Positions 1 to 12,646 of a DNA stretch of 64,000 nucleotides are shown here, one piece after another (positions within the stretch are counted from its first letter, which is position 1; each line of letters opens with the position of its first letter). The position numbers were made by a program, and so were the translations under genes. Location of the stretch: assembly GCF_964059175.1 (NCBI RefSeq), contig NZ_OZ060418.1:558001-622000 (forward strand), given 5' to 3'. Below the pieces are notes generated by a model. The model ran no database searches. It worked only from the letters and a program-made list of their open reading frames with translations, and was not told the DNA's origin. This DNA is from Buchnera aphidicola (Brachycaudus tragopogonis). Lineage in GTDB: Bacteria; Pseudomonadota; Gammaproteobacteria; Enterobacterales; Enterobacteriaceae.

Positions 1-192
1 AGGTGCTTCTTTTTCTATGATACCACCGCTTTTATTTTGAGATGGAACTGGTTTTTGATGTTTTTTAATTATATTTACACCATTAACAATTGCTTTATGT
101 GTAGATAAAATATTTTTAATAACACCTTTTTTCCCTTTATCTTTACCAGTTAATATAATAACTTCATCATTACGACGTAACTTTGATGCCAT
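1..192 (-). CDS. rplX: 50S ribosomal protein L24 (partial, 3' end outside window)
   Basis: The first 64 codons of L24 lie here and the gene runs off the left edge. L24 is an assembly-initiating protein that binds 23S rRNA. The start is read as [20 protein letters not shown], and a KOW-type segment ([10 protein letters not shown]) and the conserved KKHQKPVP follow, all matching E. coli L24. It lies 25 bases downstream of rplN on the same strand, the usual second gene of the spc operon. The family is normally about 104 residues, so roughly 40 residues are missing from the window. Identity is very secure. Confidence 0.95.
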   Translation of the reverse strand, partial: MASKLRRNDEVIILTGKDKGKKGVIKNILSTHKAIVNGVNIIKKHQKPVPSQNKSGGIIEKEAP

Positions 193-217
193 TTTTTATT
201 CCTTGAAAATGTTATTA

Positions 218-586
218 TTAAAGAACTTCTGGTGCTAATGAAATAATTTTCATAAATTTTTCTGTTCTCAATTCGCGAGTAACAGGCCCAAAGATACGAG
301 TACCTATAGGTTGTTCATTATTGTTCAGTACAACACAAGCGTTTCTATCAAAACGAATTACTGATCCATCAGATCGCCTTACTCCTTTTTTGGTCCTTAC
401 TACTACTGCTTTAAGAACTTCTCCTTTTTTTACTTTACCTCTTGGAATTGCTTCTTTAATTGTTATCTTAATTATATCTCCAATACCTGCATATCGTCGG
501 CGAGAACCACCTAATACTTTAATACACATAGCAGAACGTGCTCCAGAGTTATCAGCTACATATAAAATTGTTTGTTCTTGAACCAT
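218..586 (-). CDS. rplN: 50S ribosomal protein L14
   Basis: Encodes the 122-residue L14, which sits at the subunit interface on 23S rRNA. Diagnostic stretches are VADNSGAR near residues 10-17, [16 protein letters not shown], and the C-terminal [19 protein letters not shown]. The start is set at the ATG giving MVQEQTILY rather than the upstream in-frame ATG giving MFKIM. It matches the E. coli N-terminus (MIQEQ) and has an AAGGTG ribosome-binding site about 8 bases upstream. It is the first gene of the spc operon; the 136-base gap behind it carries a promoter candidate. Confidence 0.96.
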   Translation of the reverse strand: MVQEQTILYVADNSGARSAMCIKVLGGSRRRYAGIGDIIKITIKEAIPRGKVKKGEVLKAVVVRTKKGVRRSDGSVIRFDRNACVVLNNNEQPIGTRIFGPVTRELRTEKFMKIISLAPEVL

Positions 587-650
587 AATTTTAAACACCT
601 TAACTTTGCAATTTTAAATAGCTATAAAATTACTAATGTAAAATAATTTT

Positions 651-710
651 ATTATAACACTGCTTTTTTTATATGAACAGAAACATGAGCAGACGTGAGT
701 TTGTTCATGT
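651..710 (-). promoter_or_regulatory. Candidate spc operon promoter and inverted repeat between rpsQ and rplN
   Basis: On the minus strand a perfect TATAAT lies at 656-651, about 65 bases before the rplN start. A weak -35-like TGTTCA lies 17 bases further upstream. Just before it, near 687-710, AAACATGA and TCATGTTT form an 8-bp inverted repeat with a loop of about 16 bases, which could end the S10 operon transcript. In E. coli the spc promoter occupies this same rpsQ-rplN gap. The placement is conserved; the promoter elements are inferred from sequence only. Confidence 0.45.
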
Positions 711-722
711 TTTTAAAAATAT

Positions 723-974
723 TTAAAAAATAGTTTTTTCAATAATACGCACCAAAACCCAAGACTTTGTTTTAGAAATTGGACGAGATTCTCTAATTTC
801 TATTAAATCACCAATAGCACATTCATTTTTTTCATCATGAATATGTAATTTCGTAGTACGTTTAATGAATTTTCCATAAATAGCATGTTTTACAAAACGC
901 TCAATAGCAACAACCGCAGATTTTTGCATCTTGTTACTGATTACTCGACCTTGTAAAGTTCGAATATTTTCCAT
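723..974 (-). CDS. rpsQ: 30S ribosomal protein S17
   Basis: Encodes the 83-residue primary 16S rRNA-binding protein S17. Typical motifs are [20 protein letters not shown] near the N-terminus, the central [17 protein letters not shown], and [17 protein letters not shown] near the C-terminus. The start ATG shares one base with the rpmC stop (TAATG), which implies translational coupling. It is the last gene of the S10 operon as in E. coli. Length and sequence are normal. Confidence 0.95.
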   Translation of the reverse strand: MENIRTLQGRVISNKMQKSAVVAIERFVKHAIYGKFIKRTTKLHIHDEKNECAIGDLIEIRESRPISKTKSWVLVRIIEKTIF

Positions 975-1171
975 TATTTTATGATGTCCTTTTCAGTTAA
1001 TAAAGTTTTTAATTGTGCAATATTTCGTCGAACTTTCCGTAATAAATGAGGTTGTTTTAATTTTCCAGATACAGATTGCATACGTAGATTAAATTTCTCA
1101 CGTAATAATTCTAACAGCTCTATTTTAAGATCTTTTTTATTTTTTTTTCGAAATACTGTTATAACTTTCAT
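974..1171 (-). CDS. rpmC: 50S ribosomal protein L29
   Basis: Encodes a 65-residue L29, a small two-helix protein at the exit-tunnel mouth of the 50S subunit. The pattern [18 protein letters not shown] followed by [18 protein letters not shown] is characteristic. It overlaps its neighbours by a single base at each end: rplP stop/rpmC start and rpmC stop/rpsQ start are both TAATG. The N-terminus [15 protein letters not shown] is a little longer and more basic than in E. coli (63 residues). Confidence 0.92.
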   Translation of the reverse strand: MKVITVFRKKNKKDLKIELLELLREKFNLRMQSVSGKLKQPHLLRKVRRNIAQLKTLLTEKDIIK

Positions 1172-1581
1172 TACATCACCATTTTATTTACAAAAGTAGT
1201 TTTAATTGGCAATTTTGAAGCGGCTAATTTAAATGCTTCACGAGATTCTTCTTCAGTAACACCATCTAATTCATAAAGAATTTTACCCGGTTGTATTAAA
1301 GCAACCCAATACTCAACATTTCCTTTTCCTTTACCCATTCTTACTTCCAATGGTTTCTGAGTTATAGGTTTATCAGGAAATATACGTATCCACATCTTGC
1401 CTTGTCTTTTAATACAACGAGTTATAGCTCTTCTTGCAGATTCGATTTGACGAGCCGTTAAACGTCCTCGACTAGTGGCTTTTAGACCAAAAGAACCAAA
1501 ATCAACACTAGTACCAGAAGCTAGTCCACGATTGCGACCTTTATGCATTTTTCGAAATTTAGTACGTTTTGGTTGCAACAT
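1171..1581 (-). CDS. rplP: 50S ribosomal protein L16
   Basis: Encodes the 136-residue L16, which contacts the tRNA elbow near the peptidyl transferase centre. Signature stretches are [19 protein letters not shown] at the start, a central [18 protein letters not shown], and the [18 protein letters not shown] segment. The length is the same as in E. coli. It is separated from rpsC by 19 bases and coupled to rpmC by a one-base overlap. Confidence 0.96.
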   Translation of the reverse strand: MLQPKRTKFRKMHKGRNRGLASGTSVDFGSFGLKATSRGRLTARQIESARRAITRCIKRQGKMWIRIFPDKPITQKPLEVRMGKGKGNVEYWVALIQPGKILYELDGVTEEESREAFKLAASKLPIKTTFVNKMVM

Positions 1582-1600
1582 TGGTAGACTCTCTTTGTTC

Positions 1601-2302
1601 TTATTTACGATTTTTACGATGTTGTTTTTTTGTTTGGATAGAAGGTTTTTCTAATTTTTCCATTGCAGACATACCACCTAAGATTTCACCTTTAAAAATC
1701 CAGACTTTTACACCTATCACGCCATATGTTGTATGAGCTTCTGAAGTACTATAATCAATATTCGCACGCAACGTATGTAAAGGCACTCTACCTTCTCTAT
1801 ACCACTCTCGACGAGCTATTTCTGCTCCTCCTAAGCGACCACTAACTTCAACCTTGATACCTTTAGCGCCTTGACGCATTGCGTTTTGTACAGATCTTTT
1901 CATAGCACGTCTAAACATAACTCTTCTTTCTAATTGAGAAGTAATACTATCCGATACAAGTTTTGCATCTAGTTCAGGTTTACGTATTTCAGAAATATTT
2001 ATTTGAACAGGTACACCTGTAATTTTTGCAATATTAATTCTTAATTTCTCTACATCTTCACCTTTTTTACCAATGACAATACCAGGTCTTGCTGTATAGA
2101 TAGTAACTCGAATACTCTTTGCTGGTCTTTCAATAATAATTCGAGAAATAGATGCTTTGATCAATGATTTCATTAAAAATTGACGCACTTTATAATCACT
2201 ATCTAAATGATCTGCAAAATCTTTAGTATTAGCAAACCAAACAGAATTCCATTTTTTTATTATTCCTAGTCGCATTCCATTAGGATGTACTTTCTGACCC
2301 AT
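1601..2302 (-). CDS. rpsC: 30S ribosomal protein S3
   Basis: Encodes a 233-residue S3 of the small-subunit head, part of the mRNA entry helicase. [20 protein letters not shown] opens the protein. A KH domain follows, with the motif [19 protein letters not shown] around residues 70-88, and the C-terminal domain has [23 protein letters not shown]. The length is the same as in E. coli. It follows rplV after an 18-base gap. Confidence 0.96.
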   Translation of the reverse strand: MGQKVHPNGMRLGIIKKWNSVWFANTKDFADHLDSDYKVRQFLMKSLIKASISRIIIERPAKSIRVTIYTARPGIVIGKKGEDVEKLRINIAKITGVPVQINISEIRKPELDAKLVSDSITSQLERRVMFRRAMKRSVQNAMRQGAKGIKVEVSGRLGGAEIARREWYREGRVPLHTLRANIDYSTSEAHTTYGVIGVKVWIFKGEILGGMSAMEKLEKPSIQTKKQHRKNRK

Positions 2303-2320
2303 TATTATTTCTCCTCAATA

Positions 2321-2653
2321 TTAACGATCAGATACCACCACAGTAATATGACTAGTTCGCTTTAAAATACGATCTGCACGTCCTTTAGCACGTGGCATCA
2401 TTCTTTTCATTGTTGAACCTTCATTAATAAATATTTTTTTTATTCTCAATTTATCTATATCAGCACCATCATTATGTTCAGCATTTGCTACAGCCGATTC
2501 AAGTACTTTTTTTACTAAAATAGCCGCTTTTTTATTACTATAAGTTAAAATATTTAATGCTTGCGGAACTTTTTTACCGCGTATTAAATCTGCAATCAAA
2601 CGAACTTTTTGTGCAGAAGATCGTGCTTGACGATGATGAGCTAAAGTTTCCAT
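2321..2653 (-). CDS. rplV: 50S ribosomal protein L22
   Basis: Encodes the 110-residue L22, whose beta-hairpin lines the peptide exit tunnel. The N-terminal [20 protein letters not shown], the [18 protein letters not shown] segment, and the tunnel loop [15 protein letters not shown] are all clear. The length equals E. coli L22. It sits between rpsS and rpsC in standard S10 order. Confidence 0.95.
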   Translation of the reverse strand: METLAHHRQARSSAQKVRLIADLIRGKKVPQALNILTYSNKKAAILVKKVLESAVANAEHNDGADIDKLRIKKIFINEGSTMKRMMPRAKGRADRILKRTSHITVVVSDR

Positions 2654-2665
2654 TTATTCCTCTCT

Positions 2666-2944
2666 TTAACGTTTTTTTACTTTTTTATCTGCAGTATGTC
2701 CTCTATAAGTACGAGTTAAAGAAAATTCACCTAACTTATGCCCTACCATTTCTTCTGTTATAAAAACAGGAATATGATGACGACCATTATGAATGGATAT
2801 GGTTAAACCAACCATGTTTGGAAATATTGTCGAACGTCTTGACCAAGTTTTAATTGGTTTTTTATCATTTGTTTTTACTGATTTTTCTACTTTTTTTAAT
2901 AAACTGAGATCAATAAAAGGACCTTTCTTAAGAGAACGTGGCAT
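2666..2944 (-). CDS. rpsS: 30S ribosomal protein S19
   Basis: Encodes the 92-residue S19, a head protein that binds 16S rRNA together with S13. It opens with [20 protein letters not shown], and carries the conserved [19 protein letters not shown] and the basic tail [17 protein letters not shown]. The length matches E. coli. It is 21 bases from rplB and 12 bases from rplV. Confidence 0.95.
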   Translation of the reverse strand: MPRSLKKGPFIDLSLLKKVEKSVKTNDKKPIKTWSRRSTIFPNMVGLTISIHNGRHHIPVFITEEMVGHKLGEFSLTRTYRGHTADKKVKKR

Positions 2945-2965
2945 AAAGTAATTTTCTCTCTACAA

Positions 2966-3787
2966 TTATTTAGTACGATGACGTAAAATAAATTTTTCAG
3001 TACGTTTATTTTTACGAGTTTTTTTTCCTTTCGTTTGCACACCCCATGGAGTAACCGGATGTTTACCAAAATTTCTTCCTTCACCACCTCCATGAGGATG
3101 ATCAACAGGATTCATTGCTGTACCACGGACAGTAGGACGTATTCCTACCCAACGGGATGCACCTGCTTTACCTAAAACTTTTAACATATGTTCAGAATTT
3201 CCAACTTCACCAATAGTTGCTCTACAATGAGAGGGTGTTTTTCTCATTTCACCTGAACGCAAACGTAATGTCGCATATTCTTTATCACATGCTACTAACT
3301 GTACATAACTTCCTGCAGAACGAGCTATTTGACCACCTTTTCCAGGTTTCATTTCTACGTTATGAATCAATGTACCAACTGGAATATTTTTAATGGGTAA
3401 AGTATTGCCAATTTTTATCGGAGCATTTAAACCAGATACTATAACATCTCCTATTTTTAAATCTTTAGGGGCTAAAATATAATTTCTTTCACCATCTTTA
3501 TATAATATTAAAGCAATATTAGAAGAACGATTAGGATCATATTCAAATCTTTCTATAATAGCTTCTACATTATCTTTCTTTCTTTTAAAATCTATAATGC
3601 GATATGCTCTTTTATGTCCACCGCCAATATGGCGAGTTGTAATTCTACCATTATTATTACGTCCTCCACTTTTACTTTTTTTCTTTAAAAGTAATGAGTA
3701 TGGTTTTCCTTTATATAATTCTGAATTAACAACTTTAACAACATGGCGACGACCAGGAGATGTCGGTTTGCATTTAACAATTGCCAT
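2966..3787 (-). CDS. rplB: 50S ribosomal protein L2
   Basis: Encodes the 273-residue L2, needed for subunit association and the peptidyl transferase centre. [19 protein letters not shown] starts the protein. [20 protein letters not shown] is the RNA-binding segment. The C-terminal [20 protein letters not shown] contains the conserved histidine associated with peptidyl transfer. Length and motifs are normal. Confidence 0.97.
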   Translation of the reverse strand: MAIVKCKPTSPGRRHVVKVVNSELYKGKPYSLLLKKKSKSGGRNNNGRITTRHIGGGHKRAYRIIDFKRKKDNVEAIIERFEYDPNRSSNIALILYKDGERNYILAPKDLKIGDVIVSGLNAPIKIGNTLPIKNIPVGTLIHNVEMKPGKGGQIARSAGSYVQLVACDKEYATLRLRSGEMRKTPSHCRATIGEVGNSEHMLKVLGKAGASRWVGIRPTVRGTAMNPVDHPHGGGEGRNFGKHPVTPWGVQTKGKKTRKNKRTEKFILRHRTK

Positions 3788-3802
3788 TGTGTTGTCCTCC
3801 GA

Positions 3803-4105
3803 CTACTCTCTATTGCCGATAAAATCTAAATTATACCCTTTTTTTACCTTAATATAGGCTTTTTTCCAATTACTTTTTTGAATAATACGATTAGATTGAC
3901 GTTTCACTTTCCCCTTAATTTTTAATGTTTTTATACTTTCAACTTCTATATTAAATATTTTTTTTACAGCACATTTTATTTCATATTTAGTAGAATTATT
4001 TAAAACTTTTAAAACAACAGTATTAAATTTTTCTATAGATATAGATGCTTTTTCAGATACATGTGGAGCAAGTAGTATTTTCAGCAAACGTTCCTCAGAA
4101 ATCAT
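3803..4105 (-). CDS. rplW: 50S ribosomal protein L23
   Basis: Encodes a 100-residue L23, the exit-tunnel docking site for trigger factor and SRP. Recognisable parts are [20 protein letters not shown], then [20 protein letters not shown]. The start overlaps the end of rplD by four bases (ATGA type), indicating coupled translation. It is more diverged and more lysine-rich than most ribosomal proteins here, but length and position settle the identity. Confidence 0.94.
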   Translation of the reverse strand: MISEERLLKILLAPHVSEKASISIEKFNTVVLKVLNNSTKYEIKCAVKKIFNIEVESIKTLKIKGKVKRQSNRIIQKSNWKKAYIKVKKGYNLDFIGNRE

Positions 4106-4707
4106 GAAAGTATTTCCTCTACTTTTTTGACTGCTTCAACCGTAATAATAACGTGCTCAAAAGCAATTAAACTAACCGGATCTATTGAACGTACATCCTT
4201 TACATCTACTGAATATAAATTTCTAGATGCAAGAAACAAATTATTATCTATTTTATCAGTAATAATAAGAACATTTTTTAAATCTATCTCTTGTAGTTTT
4301 TTCACTAAAAGTTTAGTTTTAGGCACATTCAATGAGAAATCTTTAAAAATTATTAATCTTTTTTGACGTATTAATTCAGAAAAAATACTTTTTAACGCAC
4401 CACGATACATTTTTTTGTTAACTTTTTGACTATATTCTTGCGGTTTTGCAGCAAATGTAACACCACCAGAACGCCAAATTGGACTTCTAAAAGATCCTGC
4501 TCGTGCACGACCTGTACCTTTTTGACGCCATGGTTTTCTACCTGATCCAGATACTTCAGCACGACTTTTTTGTGCTCTAGTACCTTGACGGGTAGATGCT
4601 GAATAAGCAACAACAACTTGATGAATTAGAGCTTTATTAAAATCACGACCAAAAATGACTTCAGAAACACTAAGAACACTTTGTATGTCTTTAACTACTA
4701 ATTCCAT
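4102..4707 (-). CDS. rplD: 50S ribosomal protein L4
   Basis: Encodes the 201-residue L4, a tunnel-wall protein that in E. coli also represses its own S10 operon through the leader mRNA. The long basic loop around residues 40-90 ([18 protein letters not shown], then [19 protein letters not shown]) is well conserved. The C-terminal RNase E/leader-binding face is less so. The length is that of E. coli L4. It lies between rplC and rplW. Confidence 0.96.
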   Translation of the reverse strand: MELVVKDIQSVLSVSEVIFGRDFNKALIHQVVVAYSASTRQGTRAQKSRAEVSGSGRKPWRQKGTGRARAGSFRSPIWRSGGVTFAAKPQEYSQKVNKKMYRGALKSIFSELIRQKRLIIFKDFSLNVPKTKLLVKKLQEIDLKNVLIITDKIDNNLFLASRNLYSVDVKDVRSIDPVSLIAFEHVIITVEAVKKVEEILS

Positions 4708-4726
4708 GCTTTACTCCTCACTGCTC

Positions 4727-5356
4727 TCAAACCTTGATAGCTGGTTTAACGATAAGATCACTGCCGGTAGCACCGGGAACCGCACCTTTTACTAAAAGAA
4801 GATTTTTATCTTCATCAACATGTACTATATTTAAATTTTGTATGGTAACGCGACTATTTCCTAGTTGTCCTGCCATTTTTTTACCTTTAAATACTCTACC
4901 AGGAGTTTGATTTTGTCCGATAGAACCGGGTACTCTATGAGACAAAGAATTCCCGTGTGTAGCATCTTGAGTATGAAAATTCCAACGTTTAACTGTACCG
5001 CAAAAACCTTTTCCTTTGGAAACACCTGTTACATCTACCTTTTTAATATTGTTAAAAATATTAATATTAATTTTTTGTCCTACTTGAAAAGTTTCATTTT
5101 GATTCGTTTTAAATTCCCATAAACCGCGACCAGGCATGACACCTGACTTTAAAAAATGTCCTGCTTTTGGTTTTGTTAATCTATTTGTTTTTTTTATACC
5201 AGTAGTTACTTGAATAGCGCAATAGAAATCAGTATTTATATTTTTTACTTGTGTAACTCGATTTTCTTGAAGTTCAATTACTGTTACTGGAATTGAAGAT
5301 CCTTCTTTAGTAAAAATACGAGTCATACCTAGTTTTTTACCGACTAAACCAATCAT
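4727..5356 (-). CDS. rplC: 50S ribosomal protein L3
   Basis: Encodes the 209-residue L3, an early 50S assembly protein near the peptidyl transferase centre. The start is placed at [15 protein letters not shown], matching E. coli and giving exactly its length. An upstream in-frame ATG would add seven residues, and an AAGGTATT ribosome-binding site precedes the chosen start. [17 protein letters not shown] and [20 protein letters not shown] are diagnostic; the latter contains the glutamine methylated by PrmB in E. coli. Confidence 0.96.
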   Translation of the reverse strand: MIGLVGKKLGMTRIFTKEGSSIPVTVIELQENRVTQVKNINTDFYCAIQVTTGIKKTNRLTKPKAGHFLKSGVMPGRGLWEFKTNQNETFQVGQKININIFNNIKKVDVTGVSKGKGFCGTVKRWNFHTQDATHGNSLSHRVPGSIGQNQTPGRVFKGKKMAGQLGNSRVTIQNLNIVHVDEDKNLLLVKGAVPGATGSDLIVKPAIKV

Positions 5357-5391
5357 TCTTTTTAATACCTTAATCATATATGTCTATTGAA

Positions 5392-7254
<1,863 letters not shown>

Positions 7255-7296
7255 TTATAAATCAAAAAATATTGTATACATTATATAAAAAAACTT

Positions 7297-9405
7297 CTAC
7301 TTTTCTCTTCTTTCAATAATAGCTGTAGAAATATTAGATGGTGCTTCTACATACTTTAAAAACTCCATAGAATAAGAAGCCCTACCTTGTGTTTGAGAAC
7401 GTAAATCAGTAGCGTATCCAAACATTTCAGATAAAGGAACGCATGCATTAATAATTTTACCAATCGATAAATCTTTCATTCCCTCAATCACACCTCTTCT
7501 ACGATTTAAATCACCTATAACATCTCCCATATAATCATCTGGAGTTTCTACTTCAACTTTCATAATAGGTTCTAATAAAACTGGTTTAGCTTTTTTAAAA
7601 CCATTTTTAAATGCTATAGAAGCAGCTAATTTAAATGCCAATTCAGATGAATCAACATCATGATAAGAACCAAAGTAAAGTCGTACGCCAATATCTACTA
7701 CAGGATAACCAGCTAATGGTCCATATTTTAATTGTTCTTGAATGCCTTTATCAATAGCAGAAATATATTCACCAGGTATAACACCTCCTTTTATATCATT
7801 GATAAATATGTATCCTTCACCTCCTGGATCTAATGGAAATAATTCTATAACAACATGACCATATTGACCTCTGCCACCTGATTGTTTAATATGTTTTCCT
7901 TCAATATCTTCTACTTTATTGAGAATGGTTTCACGATATGCTACTTGAGGCTTTCCAACATTAGCATCAACACTAAATTCTCGTTTCATCCGATCAATAA
8001 TAATTTCTAAATGCAATTCTCCCATCCCAGAAATTATTGTTTGATTAGATTCTTGATCAGTTTTAACTCGAAAAGATGGATCTTCTTTTGCTAATCGACT
8101 TAAAGCTAATCCCATTTTTTCTTGATCGACTTTAGTCTTTGGTTCTACAGAAATCGAAATAACTGGTTCTGGAAATTCCATACGCTCTAATATAATAGGT
8201 TGATTTAAATCACATAAAGTATCACCAGTAGTGACATCTTTTAATCCAATAGCTGCAGCTATATCACCTGCATATACTTCTTTAATTTCTTCTCTTTTAT
8301 TAGCATGCATTTGAACAATTCTACCAAATCTTTCTCGTTGAGATTTTACTGAATTAAATACAGTATCTCCAGATTTGACAACTCCAGAATACACGCGAAA
8401 AAAAGTCAGATTCCCTACAAATGGATCATTAGCAATTTTAAAAGCTAAAGCAGAAAAAGGAGCTGTATCATTTGAATTTCTAATAGCTGGAGTATTTGCA
8501 TTATTATTTAAAATACCTTTAATATCTTGAACATCATCAGGAGCTGGTAAATATTCAATTATTGCATCTAATAAAGCTTGAACTCCCTTATTTTTAAATG
8601 CAGAACCACAAGTAATTAAAACAATCTCATCATTTAATGAACGTTTTCGTAATGAAGATTTAATTTCACTTTCAGATAATTGAACTCCATTTAAATATTT
8701 TTCTAGAAGATCTTCATTAGACTCAACTGCAGATTCAATTAAATTTTGATGCCATTTTTCTGCTAATGAAATCATTTCTGTAGGAATTTCATTATAAGTA
8801 AATGTCAAACCTTGATCAGAGTCAGTCCAATGAATAGCTTTCATTTTAATTAAATCCACAATTCCTACAAAACTATCTTCTGCACCAATAGCTAAATGTA
8901 ACGGAACAGGATTAGCACCTAAACGTGTTTTAATTTGTTCAACTACCTTTAAAAAATTTGCTCCCATACGATCCATTTTATTTACAAATGCTATACGAGG
9001 AACATTATATTTATTTGCTTGACGCCATACAGTTTCTGATTGAGGTTGTACACCGCCTACTGCACAATAAACCATAACAGCACCATCTAAAACACGCATA
9101 GAACGCTCGACTTCTATAGTAAAATCTACATGTCCTGGCGTATCAATAATATTAATTCTATGTGGTTCAAATTGTTTTGCCATACCACTCCAAAAAGTGG
9201 TGGTAGCTGCTGATGTAATAGTAATCCCTCTTTCTTGTTCTTGTTCCATCCAATCCATGGTAGCAGCACCATCATGAACTTCACCGATTTTATGATTAAT
9301 TCCTGTATAAAATAAGATTCTTTCAGTCGTAGTTGTTTTACCTGCATCTATATGTGCACTAATACCAATATTACGATAACGAGAAATAGGTGTTGTACGA
9401 GACAT
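7297..9405 (-). CDS. fusA: Elongation factor G
   Basis: Encodes the 702-residue translocase GTPase. The P-loop [15 protein letters not shown] is near residues 17-31. The [20 protein letters not shown] switch II segment and [10 protein letters not shown] guanine motif follow. The C-terminal domain IV carries [12 protein letters not shown] and GGVIPGEYI, and domain V ends with [14 protein letters not shown]. The length is close to E. coli (704). It lies between rpsG and tuf on the same strand, as in the E. coli str operon. Confidence 0.98.
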   Translation of the reverse strand: MSRTTPISRYRNIGISAHIDAGKTTTTERILFYTGINHKIGEVHDGAATMDWMEQEQERGITITSAATTTFWSGMAKQFEPHRINIIDTPGHVDFTIEVERSMRVLDGAVMVYCAVGGVQPQSETVWRQANKYNVPRIAFVNKMDRMGANFLKVVEQIKTRLGANPVPLHLAIGAEDSFVGIVDLIKMKAIHWTDSDQGLTFTYNEIPTEMISLAEKWHQNLIESAVESNEDLLEKYLNGVQLSESEIKSSLRKRSLNDEIVLITCGSAFKNKGVQALLDAIIEYLPAPDDVQDIKGILNNNANTPAIRNSNDTAPFSALAFKIANDPFVGNLTFFRVYSGVVKSGDTVFNSVKSQRERFGRIVQMHANKREEIKEVYAGDIAAAIGLKDVTTGDTLCDLNQPIILERMEFPEPVISISVEPKTKVDQEKMGLALSRLAKEDPSFRVKTDQESNQTIISGMGELHLEIIIDRMKREFSVDANVGKPQVAYRETILNKVEDIEGKHIKQSGGRGQYGHVVIELFPLDPGGEGYIFINDIKGGVIPGEYISAIDKGIQEQLKYGPLAGYPVVDIGVRLYFGSYHDVDSSELAFKLAASIAFKNGFKKAKPVLLEPIMKVEVETPDDYMGDVIGDLNRRRGVIEGMKDLSIGKIINACVPLSEMFGYATDLRSQTQGRASYSMEFLKYVEAPSNISTAIIERREK

Positions 9406-9522
9406 TATCTTGCTCTTGTGTTTAATTTTTAGAAAGTTAGACCTTATGAGTCCAATTAAGATAATTGTCTCAATATAATTTAAAGCATGACATATAACAA
9501 AAATAAAAAAATGTAATAATTT

Positions 9523-9993
9523 TTACCAACGATAGTGAGCAAACGCTTTATTAGCTTCTGCCATACGATGTACTTCTTCTCTTTTTTTAACCGCTGCGCC
9601 TTTATTTTCTAATGCATCATAAAGTTCATTAGATAACCGTAAAGACATAGATTTATCTGCACGTTTACGTGCGGATTCTACAATCCAACGCATAGCTAAT
9701 GCGTTACGTCGTACTGGACGTACTTCAACAGGTACTTGATATGTAGATCCACCCACTCGACGAGACTTTACTTCTACTGTTGGACGTACATGTTCTAAAG
9801 CTATTTCGAATGCTTCTAATTCTTTTTTATCTGTACGTTTAGATAAATTTTTTAATGCAGTATAAACAATTACTTCAGCAATCGATTTTTTACCATCTAT
9901 CATGAGAATATTAATAAACTTAGCCAGCAATTCTGAAGAAAACTTTGGATCTGGTAAGATTTTACGAACACTAATAATGCGACGACGAGGCAT
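9523..9993 (-). CDS. rpsG: 30S ribosomal protein S7
   Basis: Encodes the 156-residue S7, which nucleates assembly of the small-subunit head. The start is set at [18 protein letters not shown], preceded by a GGGAG ribosome-binding site. An in-frame ATG 51 bases upstream would add unrelated hydrophobic residues. [24 protein letters not shown] is the signature stretch. It lies between rpsL and fusA. Confidence 0.96.
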   Translation of the reverse strand: MPRRRIISVRKILPDPKFSSELLAKFINILMIDGKKSIAEVIVYTALKNLSKRTDKKELEAFEIALEHVRPTVEVKSRRVGGSTYQVPVEVRPVRRNALAMRWIVESARKRADKSMSLRLSNELYDALENKGAAVKKREEVHRMAEANKAFAHYRW

Positions 9994-10053
9994 AAAAACT
10001 CCCTTTAAATAAGTATAAAAAATAGTATAAATTATAATACACATAGTGGTTTT

Positions 10054-10428
10054 TTATAATTTTGGTTTTTTAACTCCATATTTAGAACGACCTTTTTTTC
10101 GTTCTTTAACACCAGCACAATCTAATGAACCTCTAACAATATGATATCTAACCCCTGGCAAATCTTTAACACGACCACCTCGTATTAAAATTACAGAATG
10201 CTCTTGTAAATTATGACCTTCACCTCCAATATAAGCAGTAACTTCAAAACCATTAGTTAATCTTACACGACACACTTTACGTAATGCTGAATTCGGTTTT
10301 TTAGGTGTAGTAGTATAGACTCTTGTACAAACACCTCTTTTTTGAGGACTGCCACCTAAAGCAGGAACATTACTTTTAATAACTTTACGTAAACGAGGTT
10401 TACGGACCAATTGATTTACTGTGGCCAT
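10054..10428 (-). CDS. rpsL: 30S ribosomal protein S12
   Basis: Encodes the 124-residue decoding-centre protein S12. [15 protein letters not shown] opens the protein, and [18 protein letters not shown] contains the lysine near residue 43 linked to streptomycin response. [17 protein letters not shown] includes the proline-lysine loop near residue 90. The residues are those of a streptomycin-sensitive form. It is the first gene of the str block and follows tusB. Confidence 0.97.
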   Translation of the reverse strand: MATVNQLVRKPRLRKVIKSNVPALGGSPQKRGVCTRVYTTTPKKPNSALRKVCRVRLTNGFEVTAYIGGEGHNLQEHSVILIRGGRVKDLPGVRYHIVRGSLDCAGVKERKKGRSKYGVKKPKL

Positions 10429-10552
10429 AAAAACTCCTATTCTTAAATTGATTTAATGAAAAATTACCAACATAATATAAATACAAAAATATTTCTATCA
10501 TGAAGATTTTTTAGGATTGGATATACCACTTAACTGTAACTTAGTGCTATTT

Positions 10553-10840
10553 TTACCAAGTCATTTGTTTTTTATGTTTAAGTGTCAATGAAACGAAATG
10601 AATATAACTTATTAGGACAAATTCACTGGAAATGTGTTTATGAATACCTCGAGCATAAACATCTTCTTTTATAATATACAATTTTGCTGAAGACAAAATT
10701 ATACTTTTTAAAAAGATATTATTTTTTAATGCAATAAGTACACCGTCTTGAAGTGCTAAAAAATCGTCTGATTTCTTTAACATGCTTACAATAAGAGAAA
10801 TATTAGTATCAAAAGGAGATTTCATTAAAGTATGCAGCAT
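10553..10840 (-). CDS. tusB: Sulfurtransferase complex subunit TusB
   Basis: Encodes the 95-residue TusB, a DsrH-like subunit of the TusBCD complex that relays sulfur from TusA to TusE and MnmA for 2-thiolation of tRNA wobble uridine. [22 protein letters not shown] and the C-terminal [12 protein letters not shown] align with E. coli TusB, which is also 95 residues. It is the third gene of tusDCB and lies directly upstream of rpsL as in E. coli. TusA, TusE and MnmA are not in this window. Confidence 0.9.
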   Translation of the reverse strand: MLHTLMKSPFDTNISLIVSMLKKSDDFLALQDGVLIALKNNIFLKSIILSSAKLYIIKEDVYARGIHKHISSEFVLISYIHFVSLTLKHKKQMTW

Positions 10841-10851
10841 ATTAATGCGCC

Positions 10852-11211
10852 TTAAAAATTAATAATTCCATCATAATTATCTAGTTTCAAACGTAAAAAA
10901 AATGAATTTAATATATCTATTTTTAATATAAAATCTTCATTATGATTAAAACCTCTATCAATTAATGATGTTTCACAACAATAAAAATTTTTAATGTCAT
11001 AAAAAGATAATATTGAAAAAGCAGACGTATAATTCCGTGCTAAAATATGTTCTGATTGATAATTTTTAATTAATTGTAAAACGCCATCGCCAATAAAAAA
11101 TAAACTTATTTTTTTTAAAACTGAAGATGTACTAAAAATAGCATCTAATCCTTCTCTACCAAAACTTGTTCCGTGTGGAGCATGAGAAAAAACAAAAGCA
11201 ATTTTTTTCAT
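10852..11211 (-). CDS. tusC: Sulfurtransferase complex subunit TusC
   Basis: Encodes TusC, a DsrF-like subunit of TusBCD. The start at [20 protein letters not shown] gives 119 residues, the E. coli length. An alternative in-frame ATG directly after the tusD stop would add six residues (MGIFTS). Neither start has an obvious Shine-Dalgarno, so coupling to tusD is likely. [19 protein letters not shown] and the terminal NYDGIINF are conserved. Confidence 0.9.
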   Translation of the reverse strand: MKKIAFVFSHAPHGTSFGREGLDAIFSTSSVLKKISLFFIGDGVLQLIKNYQSEHILARNYTSAFSILSFYDIKNFYCCETSLIDRGFNHNEDFILKIDILNSFFLRLKLDNYDGIINF

Positions 11212-11229
11212 TGAAGTAAAAATGCCCAT

Positions 11230-11616
11230 TTAAAATTGTATTATGCGATCACATATATTTATAGAATTAGCCAATTCTATGAGCCCACTTGTTTGAAAAA
11301 AAAGTGCTAAGTTTCCTTTTTTAATGTTTGAATGATCTGTATTATCATTTTCCAAAATCCCTCTTCTAAGAGCTGCACTATAACAAACATATAAATTGAC
11401 TTGATATTTTTTGTTTAATTTTTGCCATGCTTTAATTAAATTAAATTCATCAATAGCGGGTGTGATCATACTATTAGCATTCGAAACACCATCGCAATAA
11501 AAAAAAATACTATGTAGTATATGTGTTGTTTTTACTAAAGCTTGACAAAAAAGAAAAGCAGTACTTGCATTTTGTGTTCCATAAGCAGAACCTGTCACTA
11601 ATATTGTATAATTCAT
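11230..11616 (-). CDS. tusD: Sulfurtransferase TusD
   Basis: Encodes the 128-residue TusD, the DsrE-like subunit that carries the persulfide. The catalytic cysteine is seen in [12 protein letters not shown] near residue 78, the same place as in E. coli. [19 protein letters not shown] and [11 protein letters not shown] are further family features. It is the first gene of tusDCB and lies just upstream of tusC. A thiolation defect would affect decoding by Lys, Glu and Gln tRNAs, so retention fits an essential role. Confidence 0.9.
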   Translation of the reverse strand: MNYTILVTGSAYGTQNASTAFLFCQALVKTTHILHSIFFYCDGVSNANSMITPAIDEFNLIKAWQKLNKKYQVNLYVCYSAALRRGILENDNTDHSNIKKGNLALFFQTSGLIELANSINICDRIIQF

Positions 11617-11673
11617 GTTTAAAATTTTATACCTGATTATATTTTTTTAAATAAATCATCTTGTATAAATACA

Positions 11674-12435
11674 CTATACTGTATTTATAGCATCTAATAA
11701 TTCTATATCAAAAATTAAAGTAGAATTACTTGGAATACCATTAATTTCTCTATCTCCATATCCTAAATGAGGCGGAATTACTAATTTTATCCTACCACCT
11801 TTTTTAATGTATTTTAAGCCTTCCTGCCAACCTAATATTACATCCTTTAAAACAAATGAAACAGGGTTTCCTCTTATATAAGAATTATCAAATTCTACAC
11901 CATTAATCAATGTACCTTTATAATGTACAGTAATTTTTGTACTATTTGTTAATAATGCACCACTACCTTCCTTTTCTATAAGATAAAAAAGACCACTAGA
12001 TGTCTTTTTAACTCCTTTTATTTTAGAAAAATTTTTCATATACAATTGACCTTGTATTAAATTTTCCTTAGAATTCTTTTCAACTTCAACTTTATTGGCG
12101 TTTGTTAATTTTTCTTCTAATTCTTTTAGAATTACAGAAATTTCTTGACGGGATAACTTTAAATCACCAGAAATTGCATCTTGGACTCCATTTAAAATAC
12201 TGTTTTTATCTAATGTTATACCTATTTTTTTTTGTTTTTTAAAAGATTGATTTACATATTCTCCGAGTGAAACACCCAAAGAATAACTCAATTTTTCATT
12301 ATTGTTGAATATATTATTTTTTTTTAAAGAAGATTCCATGCTTACATTATGTAACATAAGTGATTCTGAAAACGATTTTGGAATATATAATATTAGACAT
12401 AATAATATAGCCCTTTTTAAAAGAAAAAAAATCAT
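11674..12435 (-). CDS. fkpA: FKBP-type peptidyl-prolyl isomerase FkpA
   Basis: Encodes a 253-residue periplasmic chaperone/isomerase. An N-terminal hydrophobic segment (LLKRAILLCLILYIPKSFS) looks like a signal peptide. The helical dimerisation region occupies roughly residues 40-130 (EKLSYSLGVSLGEYV). The FKBP domain fills the C-terminal part, with ITVHYKGTLINGVEFDNSY, then GWQEGLKYIKKGG and LVIPPHLGYGD. E. coli FkpA is 270 residues. It is one of few periplasmic folding factors in so reduced a genome. Confidence 0.93.
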   Translation of the reverse strand: MIFFLLKRAILLCLILYIPKSFSESLMLHNVSMESSLKKNNIFNNNEKLSYSLGVSLGEYVNQSFKKQKKIGITLDKNSILNGVQDAISGDLKLSRQEISVILKELEEKLTNANKVEVEKNSKENLIQGQLYMKNFSKIKGVKKTSSGLFYLIEKEGSGALLTNSTKITVHYKGTLINGVEFDNSYIRGNPVSFVLKDVILGWQEGLKYIKKGGRIKLVIPPHLGYGDREINGIPSNSTLIFDIELLDAINTV

Positions 12436-12646
12436 TTATTACTCCAAAACAACATTTAGTAAAATATTATTTTTTAAGATCAATACTATTTGATTAAAAT
12501 ATAGGTAGATTATTTTTTTAGAAAATAAATATATCTAATAGAAAACAAATATTTACTAATTTTTATACTTTTTATAAAATATTCTTAAATCAAATATAGT
12601 TTGCCTTAAAATTATCAAAACATATAAAAAAAATAAAACGTATTTT

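Noticed and set aside
2557..4366. Several plus-strand frames opposite the S10 operon
   Set aside because: They are antisense shadows of highly conserved ribosomal protein genes.
12436..12646. Possible small gene or sRNA between fkpA and argD
   Set aside because: Only very short A+T-rich frames and no stable hairpin; treated as plain spacer.
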